Below, in pieces: positions 22,247-33,488 of a stretch of 64,000 nucleotides of DNA. The translations under genes were made by a program, and so were the position numbers. Position 1 is the first letter of the stretch; every line of letters starts with the position of its first letter. The stretch covers positions 372,001 to 436,000 of the forward strand of contig CP084615.1 of assembly GCA_025917655.1 (NCBI GenBank). Direction: 5' to 3'. The notes under the pieces are model-generated. The model did not search any database. It was given only the letters and a program-made list of their open reading frames with translations, and was not told the origin of the DNA. The stretch comes from Chlorella sorokiniana (lineage: Eukaryota > Chlorophyta > Trebouxiophyceae > Chlorellales > Chlorellaceae).

Positions 22247-25200
22247 ATGTTAGCCATCACGCCGGCCTCGGGCAGCCTGCCCACCGCTTTGCTGCCGGCA
22301 GCATCCGTCCTGCTGAACCACGTCTTGCAGCGCCCTGCAAGCGCTCTTTCGACCTGCCGGCCCCTTGGCGAGCCATCGATGTCCACGAAGCCTAGGCGCG
22401 GCGTCAGTCGGTGAGGCTGCCGCCCTTGCAGCCGTCAAGACGGCGGCAACGGACCGTTCCTCACCGCTGCTCCCAACCTGCAGGCCCGCATCGGGCATCC
22501 CGGCCCGCGCCCACCACCCCAACTCAGCTGTACAGGAGAGCCATTGGCGCGCAACCACCCCTGCCAGGTACCAGGTGCTGCAGGCCCTGCGTCAATCTTC
22601 CTGGCCGCTTTCCTGTATCCTGCGCAGGGCATGCCCGTGCCCGGGCTGTCAGTTGGTGCCTGACCCACGGCTCTTGCTCCGCGCCCCGTCCTTTTCCCGA
22701 GTGCTGTTACTGACCGCAAACAGCCAATCTGCATCCTTGCAGCCTACCGTGCGCCCAGTCGCACACACGCTCATGCCTGCTGCCCACCGCACGCCGCAGG
22801 GGCTTTGCCAGCTCCGCGCTGCCCGCCACAGCGCCCATGCCCGCCCCCACACCCGCGGCAGCCCCCGTGGCGGGCAAGGCCCCTAGCCCCAGCAGCACCC
22901 ACCATCAGCGTGCAGCGGTACGTGCGGGACAACCTCAGGCCGTACGACGGCGACGCCTCCTTCCTGCGGGGGCCCACCCAGCGCACCCTCGAGCTCTGGG
23001 ACCGCGTGCAGGTGATGCTCTGTGGGTGGGGTTTGCTTTGCTGAGCAGCAGGCGGCCAGCTGATTGCAAACATGGGGCCAGGCGCGTCGCTTGGAAGGGG
23101 AGGGAGCTAGCCCGAAGCTGCTGCCTGCTGAACGGCCGCCGCCATTGCCCCCTGACGCCTTTGCCTTCCCTCCCCTCCTCCCCACTGTTGCAGGAGCTGT
23201 GTCAGGAGGAGCTGAAGAGGGGGATCATGGGGGTGGACCCCTCCCTGCCCTCCACCATCACCGCCTTCCCGCCAGGATACATCGACCGTGACAAGGAGGT
23301 GGGCCACGCCTGCCCCTCCTCCCTTGGGCACAGCTGCACCAGCAGCCATGCTTGGAACGATGCGATGCTGTCTGCGCGGGGTTTGCAGCGACATTGGGGG
23401 CAACGCCGCCAGAACTACAGCACAAGATGGCCTCGATTCTGCCTCAGGATGCCCCCCCCCCCACAGCAGGTCATTGTGGGCATGCAAACCGACGAGCCCC
23501 TGAAGCGCGCCATCAAGCCGCTGGGCGGCGTCAACGTGGTCAAGGCCGCGCTGGAGGGTGCGTGAGCGCGTGCCGCCGCCTTTCCCACCCGCCGCCCAGC
23601 CTCGTGCATGCGCTGACAACTCTCGCCGTATGCCAGGCCTGCCAGAGCTACAAGCTTGCCGGGCTGGGTCAATCAGAGTCACCACTTTGCTCCTATGGGT
23701 GATGCAGCCACTTGGCTGTCCCGGTTTGACGCTGCCCTGCCCCAGGCTGCCCCTCTCTGCAGCCTATGGCTACAAGCTGGACCCTGAAGTGGAGCGCACA
23801 TACACCACGGTGCGCAAGACGCACAACCAAGGTGCGCCGCCGCCTTGCTGCCTGCTGGAGCCTGGCTGCGCCTGCCGCTTGGCGAGCTGCATTGCTGCTT
23901 CCCTTCCCTTGCCGCCGCCGCCACCCCTGTTGGCGCGGCTGACGGCTGCCATGGCCCGCACGCAACCTGAACCTCAACCGGGCGACCTGCGCCCCCGCCT
24001 CGCTGCAGGCGTGTTTGACGCCTACACCGAGGAGATGCGCCTGGCCCGCTCCAACCACATCCTCACGGGCCTGCCGGACGGCTACGGCCGCGGACGCATC
24101 ATCGGGGACTACCGCCGCGTGCCCCTGTACGGTGAGCGGCGACGCCGCTGCCACTCGGGCTGAGCCGACGAGCGGCGGCAGCGGTGTGCGCGCTCGCCGC
24201 GGTTCGTCAGGCGCTGTCGGCCGAGGGTGGGGATGGATGGCCCCCCGCACGAACAGCGGCTGCGAATGAGAAGCATGGCTGGCGGAGGGCAGCTCGCTCT
24301 GCGGCTGCACCGCCCCACGCACCACCCACCCATCCCCGCCCCGCCCCTCTGGCAGGTGTGGACGGCTTGATCGCTGCCAAGGCGCAGGACCTTCGCAGCC
24401 TGCTGGTGGGCACCATGACGGAAGAGCGCATCCGGCTGCGGGAGGAGGTGCAGGAGCAGATGCGGGCGCTGGGCGAGCTCAAGCAAATGGCGGCGGCCTA
24501 TGGTGCGCCCCATCTGCTCCGTCCTGCCCTGCCCTGCCGGCCTGTCTTCGCAACTGCTGCTGCGGCTCGCTCGGCTGCCGGGGCTTCAGTCACACATCAT
24601 GTACAGACATCTGTGCCTCTGTGCCCGCCCCCTCCCCTCCCGCTCGCCTCCCTCCCACCAGGCGTGGACATCTCGCGGCCCGCGACCACGGCGCGCGAGG
24701 CGGTGCAGGGCCTCTACTTTGCCTACCTGGGCGCGGTGAAGGAGCAGGACGGCGCGGCCATGAGCCTGGGCAGGGTGGACGCCTTCCTGGACACGTACAT
24801 CGAGGCAGACCTGCAGGCGGGGCGCATCGGCGAGGACGAGGCGCAGGAGCTGATCGACCAGGTGATCCTTTCTTTTCTTTCTATTCTTTGTTTCTTTCTT
24901 TCTTTCTTCCTTTCATTATTTCTTCGTGTCTTTCTTTCTGATCGACCAGGTGGGCCCCCGCCCTCGCCGCTGCAGCCGCAGAGGCAGCTTGCAGCCGAGG
25001 CATCTTGGGAGGGAGGTGGGTGCGGCAGGGTGCAAGGGCAGCAGCGGCGGCTGGCAACATCGGGCTGGGCCTGCTGCTGCTACCTGTTCCCCAAATCATG
25101 GCTGGGCATGTTGACCCAACCCTGCGAGCCGTCCCGCGCTGCCGTCCCCGCAGTTTGTGATGAAGCTGCGCATCGTGCGGCAGCTGCGCACCCCAGAGTA

Positions 25201-28200
25201 CGACCAGCTGTTTGCAGGGGACCCCACTTGGGTGGGTGGGTGCTTAGGGGGTGACTGCTGGGGTCCTGGGACCCCGCCGCTGGTTTGCGCCCGCCTCGAC
25301 CCCTGGCCTGCACGCGTGTGTGCATGTGTGTGTGATGTGTGTTTGTGTATGTGTGCTCCTAGTCCCCAGTCCCAATGCTGCACATGCAGCCAATGCGAAG
25401 TCTCACACCTCCTTGCCCCACCGCAGGTCACCGCTGTGCTTGGGGGTGTGGACGAGCAGGGGCAGCACATGGTGACGAAGACGTCGTACCGCATCCTCAA
25501 CACCCTGTACAACCTGGGCCCCGCCCCGAGCCGAACCTCACCATCCTGTGGTCGCAGAAGCTGCCAGAGGCCTTCAAGCGGTGAGGCAGCGGCCGACCAG
25601 TTTGGTGGTCGTAGCCAGCCGGCGTGCTTGCTGTCTGTCGCGCCATGCGGGCAAGCCCGCTCCTGCCAATGGTGGCCCACAGGCGCCTCTTTGGGCCCCC
25701 GCTGCCCCTGCCCTTCCAATGCCCCCTTTTACCCGTGCCTGCCGCCGCCCCTGTTGGGGCCCCCGCTGCCCCTGCCCCTTCAACTTCCGTGCCTGCCGCT
25801 GCCCCTCCTTGCGTTGCACAGGTTCTGCGCCCAGGCGTCCATTGACACCTCATCCATCCAGTATGAGTCTGACGACATGATGCACTCCATGTTTGGCTCC
25901 GACTACGGCATTGCCTGCTGCGTCTCCGCCATGCGCCTCGGCAAAGACATGCAGGTGTGGGGGTGGGGGTGGGGGTGGGGGTGGGTGGATGGGTGGGGGG
26001 TGGGCGGGTGTGGGGTGGGGGGGGTGGGGGTGGTGGGGGTGGTGGGGGGGCACCTGTGTGGCTTCTGCAGATAAGACTGGGCACGAAGGCTGGTTGCTGT
26101 CGCGAGGCAGCCAGCGGCAGGCGCTGTTCCTGGGTGCTGACTTTCCCACACTGCTGCCCGGGCTGCAGTTCTTTGGCGCGCGCGCCAACCTGGCCAAGCT
26201 GCTGCTGTACAGCATGAACAGCGGCGTGGATGAAATCACGCTGAAGCAGGTGCGGTTGCCTCAGCTGCCTGAGCAGGACAGCATATCACCGACAGCAGAG
26301 CGCAGCAACCATTCAGGCCTCCTCAGCTTCGTGTCTCACCCTGCTCGTCGCTAACCTCCCCCTGCACTGCCACCCCCGCCCCTCCAGGTCGGCCCAAAGC
26401 TGCCTCCCGTGGAGCTCAACAACGACGGCAGCCTCAACTACGACAGCGTGGTTGCAAACTACGACCGCGCCATGGACTGGCTGGCGGAGCTGTATGCCAA
26501 CACCATGAACGTCATCCACTTCATGTGAGTCGCCCTGCTGGCGCTGAGACTGCTGCACTGTCCTGCTGCGGTGTACTGCTGAGGCCCCTGCTTTCCAGCC
26601 CACGGGGGAGATGCTAGGTTCACTCATTTTCCAGCCCCCCTTTATGGCGCAGGCACGACAAGTACGACTACGAACGCCTGCAGATGGCGCTGCACGGTGA
26701 GGCATGGTGCAACAGATGGGGCGGCGCCAGGCCGGTCTCGATACGATGCTTCTGCACCCGCCTCCCTTTTCCATCTCGGCCCCACCTCCCACCTCCACCC
26801 CACCAATCAACTGGCCTCTGGCTTGTCTACAGCCTCCCTCGCCCATTTTACACACGGCTCCCTCCTTCACCCTTGCGCCCCTCCCTCCCTGCGTCCCCAG
26901 ACACCTACGTGCGCCGCCTGATGGCCTACGGCATGGCCGGCCTCAGCGTGGTGGCAGACTCGCTGTCCGCCATCAAGCACGGCCGCGTTTTCCCGGTGTA
27001 CAACGAGCAGGGCGTCATGGTGGACTTCAGGTGGGCTGCTGCGGCCTGCCCGACACGCAGTGGCGTGCTGCGGGGCAGGCAGCAAGCGCAGCGCTCAGAA
27101 CCCTATAGGTAGCTACTTTGTCCCTTGCCTGTGTATCCCCCCGCCCCTCCCCGCTGCCTGGCCCGGTGCTGTGGCTGGCCAAGAACTTGATCGCCCGCGC
27201 GCCCCCCCGCGCGCCCCCGCCCCCGCGCCCCCACACACACACACACGTCCTGACACCACCCTCCCTGCCCACCCTTCCTCCATCCTTGTATTCCAGGAGC
27301 GAGGGCGAGTGGCCCACCTACGGCAACGACGACGACCGCGTGGACGCCCTCGCCCGCGACCTCGTGGCTGCCTTCCACGACAAGCTGGCGGCGCAGCACA
27401 CGTACCGCGCGTCTGTGCCCACGCTGAGGTGACGCCGCGGACAGACAGCACGCGTTCTCGCGTCTGCTCTGATGCCTGCAGCTGTTGGATGCCCGACCGC
27501 GCTGCTGGGGCCTGCGTCCCGCGCCCGTTCCCCGCTCCCTGGCCTTCCTCCCCGTCCTGCCTGTGCAACTGCCGCCCAGTGCCCCCACACCTCCCTCTCA
27601 CCTTCCACGCCCTCCCCTCCCGGTCACACATCCCTCATCAATCGCTCCTGCGGGCATCGCCCACACCCTAACCCCCTCCCAACCCTCCCATCCCCCCCAA
27701 GAAACCTCCCCCCCAAAAAAACCCTGCCATCCCCCCCTTGCAGCGTGCTCACCATCACCTCGAACGTCGTCTCTACGGCAAGGCCACCGGCAACACGCCT
27801 GACGGGCGCAAGCGCGGCGAGCCCTTCGCCCCAGGCGCCAACCCCATGCACGGCCGCGACTGCTCCGGCGCGCTGGCCTCCCTCAACTCGGTGGCCTCCA
27901 TCCCCTACAAGGAGGCCCTGGACGGCGTCAGCAACACGTGAGCAACACGCCCCTTGCGGTACCGCGTCCTGCGGCGCGGCACGAGTAGGCCGAGTGGCGG
28001 CACCGTTGCTTTGCGCCATGTGTGGCCCGTATCCTCCGCTACACAGCCGTGGACTTGTCGGGCCGCCCTTCCAACGCGCAGGCCGCGCCGTCCTCCTTTT
28101 CCATCCGTTGCTCCTCACCTGCACACTACAACCCCCACCCCCGCCCCACCACCCCTCCAACCCGCGCAGCTTCACCCTCATCCCCTCCACGCTGGGCAAG

Positions 28201-28727
28201 ACGCCCGAGGCGCGGGTGGACAACCTGGTGTCGCTGCTAGACGGGTACGCCGGCAAGGGCGGCCACCACATCAACGTCAACGTGCTGCAGCGGGAGACGC
28301 TGGTGGACGCGATGGAGCACCCGGAGAAGTACCCCCAGCTGACGATCCGGGTGTCGGGCTACGCCGTGCACTTCCACCGCCTCACCCGCGAGCAGCAGCT
28401 GGATGTGATCAACAGGTGCGGTGTGGGTGGGTGGGTGGCTGGGTGGGTGTGTGGATGTGTGTGTGTGTGTGGGTGGGTGTGTGGGTGTGTGTGGGTGGGT
28501 GGGTGGGGGGGGGCGGCGCCCAGGGGCCAGGGGGCGTGTTGTATCGGCTGGCTTGGCAGCTTGGACGACTCGCGACCGCGTCACGCAGGCCGGCGGCGGC
28601 TGTGCACAGTGGCATACCCGATGAGGCGGCATGCTGCTTTCATCGACAGTGCCCCATCCGCCCCTCATGCCCACCCCGGCCTGCTTGGTTGCCTCCATCC
28701 TGCAGGACATTCCAGTCCAGCTTGTGA
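22247..28727 (+). CDS. PFL1: Pyruvate formate-lyase (formate C-acetyltransferase)
   Basis: Splits pyruvate plus CoA to acetyl-CoA and formate by a glycyl radical, in dark anoxic fermentation of green algae, in plastid and/or mitochondrion. The ATG at 22247 starts an Ala/Leu/Ser-rich leader suited to organelle import, though the leader exon join is uncertain. The mature protein begins at [18 protein letters not shown]. Conserved blocks run through about 16 exons: [52 protein letters not shown], and the catalytic Cys pair IACCVSAMR (Cys codons 25916-25921). [36 protein letters not shown], the glycyl-radical loop RVSGYAV (Gly codon 28357-28359) and the terminal TFQSSL follow, with TGA at 28725-28727. 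The frame breaks at the C run 25524-25527 (inside NLGPAPEPNL) and near 27769-27774 (before YGKATG). No activating enzyme lies in the window. Confidence 0.92.
24865..24943 (+). repeat. TTTC-rich microsatellite in a PFL intron
   Basis: An imperfect TTTC/TTCTT pyrimidine run fills the first part of the intron after ELIDQ. The same 15 bases (CTGATCGACCAGGTG) stand just before it at 24850-24864 and just after it at 24939-24953, so the exon end with its GT donor is present twice. Confidence 0.85.
25957..26052 (+). repeat. GGGGGT-type G-rich minisatellite in a PFL intron
   Basis: Directly after the donor that follows MRLGKDMQ comes about 95 bases of GGGTGGGGGTGG-type repeat. Many runs of three or more G lie close together, so G-quadruplex formation in DNA or pre-mRNA is possible. 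It is intronic. Confidence 0.85.
28421..28512 (+). repeat. GT/GGGT-rich repeat in the last PFL intron
   Basis: Imperfect GTGTGTGGGTGGGTG repeat following the donor after QQLDVINR. Intronic, low complexity. Confidence 0.8.
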
Positions 28728-29197
28728 GCGGTAGGGCCTTGGCCCACAATGGCCCACATGCTGGCACGCCACCAGCGGCGACGTTTTCAGCTGCAGCACG
28801 CCATCATGTCGATAGATACTCTCACGCTGATCGATGCCTCCAGTTTAGTCCAGCGGCACCGTCACTCCTCGTGTATGCTATAAGCAAGGCCACCCTGCCC
28901 TCCCCTAAAACCAAACCTGCTATAACCAGTCCATCCTTATGTGTCTCTGTCACTAGCGATCCCAGTCCACTGCCCTGCCAGTCCCTTTGCTTGCGCTCAA
29001 ACTTGTCAATGCCATCCCTAACTTGTCCCTTCCAGTTTCCTTCTCATTCCCTTAGAGCATCGCACACAGCAAGCTTGTAACAGGCGACCGCAGGTGCTGC
29101 CTGCACGTCCACGCTGCCCACACTGAGAAAGATGCGAGCAATCATGACAGGCTGCACACCAGGCAAGCCAGATCCATGGGGTTGCAGCGTTGGCGCC
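28728..29197. other. Convergent intergenic region, PFL and TPR-protein 3' ends
   Basis: Two genes converge here. It is lower in GC than the exons. A TGTAA at 29076-29080 is a candidate PFL poly(A) signal. Nothing else was recognised. Confidence 0.5.
29076..29080 (+). terminator. Candidate TGTAA poly(A) signal for PFL
   Basis: TGTAA about 350 bases after the PFL stop. TGTAA is the usual chlorophyte polyadenylation signal. Placement is plausible for a long 3' UTR; no transcript evidence. Confidence 0.4.
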
Positions 29198-31833
29198 TCA
29201 CGGCAGCAGCGCGCGGGCGGCCACCAGCCCCACCGGCAGCAGCACCATGCCCACCGCGAGCGCCGCGGCCAGCCCCTCGCCGCCCTCGGCGCGCTCCTGC
29301 TCGGGGGCCACGTAGGCGGCGGGCGCGTCGCGGTGGATGGCGTCAGTAGCGCTTCCACTGGGCGGTGGTGGGCTGGTAGGAGAGCCGCGTGGTCTTCAAG
29401 TTCTCTGCCGCCTTCCACCCAAACAGCATGCTGCAGGGCGGCGGGGGGTGGGGGGTGGGTAAGGGGGAGGTCGCGGGCAGCGGGAGTAGATGATGTGTGG
29501 GTGTGTGAGTGGGGGGTGGGGGCGGCCGGGAGGCAGCGGCTCTTCCTCAGCAGCGCGGGCAGTGTACTGCAGGAGAGGAGCACAGGCTACATGACATGCA
29601 GACCAGGGCGGGATCGCCCCAGCTGGCGCGCCGAGCGGCAGCAGCAAAGGCGAGTCAGCTTTGCGTCGGCGGCCGCCGGCCAGCGCACCGCTTGGCCTTC
29701 TTGGCCACCCCGGGCGCCGAGTGGTTTTCAATGCGCTTGTACAGTTCATACGCCTCCTCGTTCTGCCCCAGTGAGTCCAGGCAGATGGCCTGCTGCAGTC
29801 GGGCCTCACCGCCAAGGCGCGAACGCAGCGCCATGGCCTCGGCCGCCTCGGCAAACCTGCGGGGGAGGGCCGCAGGCTGCTCGGTCCCCCTCTTCCAGGT
29901 GCTGCCAGGATTGCGGCAGCAGCGGGAGCGGGGAGCGGGCGGCGGCAGCGAGCGCGGCCAGCAGCCAGCGCTGTCGGCGGCCGGCTGCTTGCCGCAGCCG
30001 CCCAGCCTGCTGCTTCGGCCCCTTCTCCCCCTCACTTGGGCAGCGCGTAAGAGACAAGGCCCTGCTCGAACAGAGCCATTCCCTCGTCGTAGAGCCCCTG
30101 CAGCGACGCAAACGGCGGCACAGTCGTTCATGATGTGGGGAGCTCTGCAGCAGGCTGCCCCGCCTGCTGCGCCGACCTGCGAGGCAGTCCTGCGTTGCCG
30201 GCCAGCCTCAGAAAGCATTGCGCACCTCACTCCCCCTGCAGAGATGCAGGCCTCCCAGCCCCCAAAAATGCCTCCACCCACACCAGGGCAGGCTTGTCGC
30301 ACCGTCCCCGCCCCTTGCACCCCCACCCACCCACCAACCAGAGACACACAGGCGCAGGCGTTCCCACACCCCACAGCGCCCGCCACCCACCTGCGCCCGC
30401 GCCTCCACCGCGGGGTCCACATCCAGCCCCAGCGTCTTGCGATACTCCTGCAGCGCCGCCGACACGCGGGCCGCGCGCTCCGCCGCCACCTCCTCGCTCT
30501 CCAGGGCCTGGCCGGGCGCAGGTTGCGGCCGCCGCCGTAGGCCTCTGAGATGTTGCGGGGGCGGGGGAAGACCTGCGGAGGGGGGACGGGGGGGGCATGT
30601 ATTGGTGTGTGTGTGTGTGGGGTAGGTGGGGGCAAATAGTGGTGGTGGGGCGGAGTGCAGAGTGTGTGTGTGTGGAGGGGGCGTTCATATATGGTCAGGG
30701 TGGGTGAGGGCGAAACGGAACATGGGAGTGCCCTGTCGGGCGGGGAGCGCTGCTGGGCACAGGGGCGGTCGGGGCCAGCAAGCAGCAGCAGCCTGGTGCT
30801 TGAGGACGAGAGGCGGGCGGGCTCACCCCCAGGTGGCGACCTTGGGCTTGTGCAGCTCGCCGCCCTCCTCAGCCCCCTCCTCCGCCTGCTGGCCCGGCTG
30901 CCCCGCGGCGCCCTCCGCGCCCGCCGCTCCTCCTCCCCCGCCGCCGCCTTCTCGCTTTGCACCTGGGCCGCCCAGTCTGCATCCACCGTGATGATTTCCA
31001 CCTCCCGCCGCTTCTGCAGCTCCTCCTTGGCCAGGGTGAACTGCTCTGCGCTGAGGCTGGGGTCCACAGCCGGGCGGCAGCCGGGCCCTTGTCGGCAAAC
31101 ACCAGCCAGTTGGCGGCCTGGTCCGCTCCGCCGCTGCCCGTGCGGAACGACCGCTGCTGCTCCGCCTCGGAGGCGCCGCCCTGGGGGAGGCAGGCGGGGA
31201 GCCGTGCTGCCGCCGTCGACGCCGCCGCTGCTGCTGCCGGCCGCGCCGCCGCCGCTGCCTGCGGGGCCCTGCTGCTTGTAGCGCGCCGCGCGGCCTCCAT
31301 GCGGGACAGCACAGCGTCACGGCTTGCGTCGGGGCTGCGAGAGGCAGGGGGCCCTTGCTGGCTGCCGCCGCCGTCGCCGCTGCTGCTGCTGCCAGTGCCG
31401 CCGCCGCCGCTGCTGCTGCTGCTGGCCTGTGCCACCGCCTGCAGAAACTCTGCCTGCTCCTTGGCTGCTAGCTGCTCCGCGGCCTGGCTGAAAGCCTGCT
31501 CTGCATCACGCCCGCCCGGCGTGGGCAACGCAGATGCCAGGGCAGGCTCCTGCGGCAGCGGTTGCAGGTTGGCCGCCGCGGCCGCTGCCGCGCTGCTCAT
31601 TGGCTGCCTGGGAGGCGCCTGCGCGCTGTCGCCTGCCTTGCTGCCGCCTGTCTTTTTGTACTCGCGAGCCTTGCTGATGCGCGCCAGCACAGCATCTCTG
31701 CTAGGCTGGCCCGGGAGGTGCATCGCCGCCGGAAGTCGCCTGGCAGAGCCGCCGCTGCTGGCGTGAGTGCCGCCGCTGCTGCAGGTGCTGTGGGCAAGGG
31801 GGTGCGCTGCGCACCACCAGCCTGCGCGATCAT
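29198..31833 (-). CDS. Plastid TPR-like protein with C-terminal membrane anchor, conserved in plants, function unknown
   Basis: The ATG at 31833-31831 (MIAQAGGAQRTPLPTAPAAA) gives a transit-like leader; an alternative in-frame ATG for the next block is at 31723-31721 (MHLPGQPSRDAVLARI). Two copies of a RDAVLxRxxxAR motif flank Ala/Ser/Gly filler. Then come a charged helix (SAEQFTLAKEELQKRREVEI, ITVDADWAAQVQSEK), KPKVATWG, VFPRPRNISEAYGGGRNLR, AALQEYRKTLGLDVDPAVEA, GLYDEGMALFEQGLVSYALP and a TPR-like pair EAMALRSRLGGEARLQQAIC / QNEEAYELYKRIENH. The last exon starts MLFGWKAAENLKTTRLSY. I recall the KPKV(S/A)TWGVFPRP...GGGR block from a plant chloroplast TPR-like family with a C-terminal helix. 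The frame in use hits TGA at 29345-29343 after WKRY. One frame over, the sequence continues TDAIHRDAPAYV and a hydrophobic helix (LAAALAVGMVLLPVGLVAA) to a stop at 29200-29198. Confidence 0.7.
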
Positions 31834-32132
31834 CGTCGCGGCGGGCAGGACGACTGGGCAGAAGCAGAGGTTGTGGGAGGCAGCGGCGCAACTATTGTGC
31901 TTGTACTAGTGCTTGCAAGGGGACTAGGGCATTGAATTGCGTTACAGTTCAATAACTGGAGTCGTCTGATTGGCTCAAGGAAGGGCTCCAAGCAAGGACA
32001 AAGGTTTTGCCCGCCAGCTCAGCCTGGTTAGACACTGCGGCCATCTGATCTTTGGCTGTCCTCACTTTGACCTGCGACGCCACCAGATTCGTTTCACAGT
32101 AGCCCGTTGGGTTTCGACCACCGCACGCTTCG
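31834..32132. promoter_or_regulatory. Shared 299-bp divergent promoter region
   Basis: The TPR-protein gene (minus) and the small lumenal-protein gene (plus) start on either side. Both products look plastid-directed, so shared control is plausible. No specific box was recognised. Confidence 0.45.
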
Positions 32133-32868
32133 ATGGCGAACGTCACTGCGTGCAGGCGACCGGCCTTTGCCTGCAAGGCGCAGCAGCAGATCAGCCATCA
32201 ATCCCACCAACAGTCGACACCCGCGGTGCCGCTCCAGCGCCGGGGGCTGCTGGGGGGCTAGCGGCCGCCGCCGTATGGCGGGCAATGCCCGCCTCGGCCG
32301 CAGGCATAGAGAGCCTGGACCTGCCGCAGATGGAGCTGCCAGAGGCGGTGGCCGCCATCAGGCGCGGCAGCAGGGCGTGTTGGACGATGCGGAGAAGGTC
32401 TTCCAGGAGTCGGGTGGGGCCGAGGGGCGGGCGGCGCCGCCGCGACGCTCGCGACACACCCGCACCTCTGCCTCCAGGGGGAGAGGGCAGCGGTCTCGTG
32501 GCTGACCTCCTCCAATCCTCCTGCCCCTCCCAGACCTGCTGCGCACGCTGAAGGAACGCAGCGAGGCCAACCGCGGCGCCCGCAAGCGCGAGCTGGAGGA
32601 CCGCTACTGCCGCCGCCAGGCGGAGCTGGGAGTCGGCGACTGCGGGGGCTGCGGTGCGCGGCTGCTGCATCACAATCCCAGCCTGGGGTGCCTCTTCATC
32701 CATCCAGATCCCCAGGGGCTCACCAACCGCTCCGACAGCCGCTGACGCACCACCATCCCACACCACACCGGTCCCTCGTGCAGGCTTATCCCAGGCATGA
32801 CCAAGAGCGGCGTGCAGAAGCGGCCCGAGTTCCTGAACGACCTGCTGGGCCTGCCGTCGCAGGAATGA
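32133..32868 (+). CDS. Small thylakoid-lumen-type protein with twin-arginine leader, unknown
   Basis: The ATG at 32133 opens MANVTACRRPAFACKAQQQ, a Ser/Ala/Arg plastid leader. A second-stage lumen signal follows once one G is supplied at the G run 32252-32257: VPLQRRGLLGGLAAAAVWRA then MPASAAG. That is twin Arg, hydrophobic core and an AxA cleavage site, the Tat-pathway layout. The mature part is short and helical: ESLDLPQMELPEAVAAI, QGVLDDAEKVFQES, DLLRTLKERSEANRGARKRE, LEDRYCRRQAELGVGDC. After a further intron comes LIPGMTKSGVQKRPEFLNDL ending SQE and TGA 32866-32868. A second break (one base short) lies near 32360 after VAAI. The DLLRTLKERSEANR...DRYCRR layout recalls small lumenal proteins of plants, but I cannot name the family. 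Confidence 0.6.
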
Positions 32869-33488
32869 GTGGCAGGCGGCCTCCTCCCTTTGCTGCCATG
32901 TAAGCCCCGTGTTTTCCAGGCATGACGCGCTCTGAAGCGCCACAGAAACCAGCAAGTAGCTCCTCTTGCGGGAAAATTGGTATTTTGCTTGGGTATGGAA
33001 CAAGCTAAGTCGGGAGTGGTGCTGTTTGTGTGCTTACTGCGTGCTTACTGAACGGTTCACTCGCCCAGGCAGGCCCTGGGCAGCGGCGCTCGGGACGTTT
33101 ACCCTCTACCAGTGGCTGCCGTGTCTGTTCCTGGCATGCTTTGTACACTAAGATAAAGTTCTGTGGGGGCCGACATTACCATGACTGCTTTCAGAGGTGA
33201 CGCATGGTGGCACGCTGCGTTTGTTTCGGACCCTGCAGCCGCGGCGGCGCCGCTGCCCGTCAGGCACCATTGCCTTGCTTTTCTGCTGCTCCCTTTCATG
33301 AATGCCGCCACAAAGCGTGTCACAAGCACGGAGACTGAGCTGAGAGCCCTAGCTATGCGTGGCAGAAACCTTTCAGGCGGCTGCCGCTTGGACAGTACTG
33401 AAGCGAGGTACATCCCTTGGGACGGTGCGCAGAGGCATCTTGTTGCTCCAGTTCAGCATGCCTTTCAACGACTCAGGAGCACAATGAC
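32869..33488. other. Intergenic region after the lumenal-protein gene
   Basis: Contains a TGTAA at 32899-32903 just past the stop, then about 585 bases that must hold the promoter and 5' UTR of the multi-TM gene. Open frames here show no recognisable protein. Confidence 0.45.
32899..32903 (+). terminator. Candidate TGTAA poly(A) signal for the lumenal-protein gene
   Basis: TGTAA 31 bases after the stop. The motif matches the chlorophyte consensus, but the distance is short for a 3' UTR, so it may be chance. Confidence 0.3.

Noticed and set aside
22247-28727. PFL as bacterial contamination or very recent transfer
   Set aside because: Many GT-AG introns, local codon use and an organelle-type leader show a resident nuclear gene.
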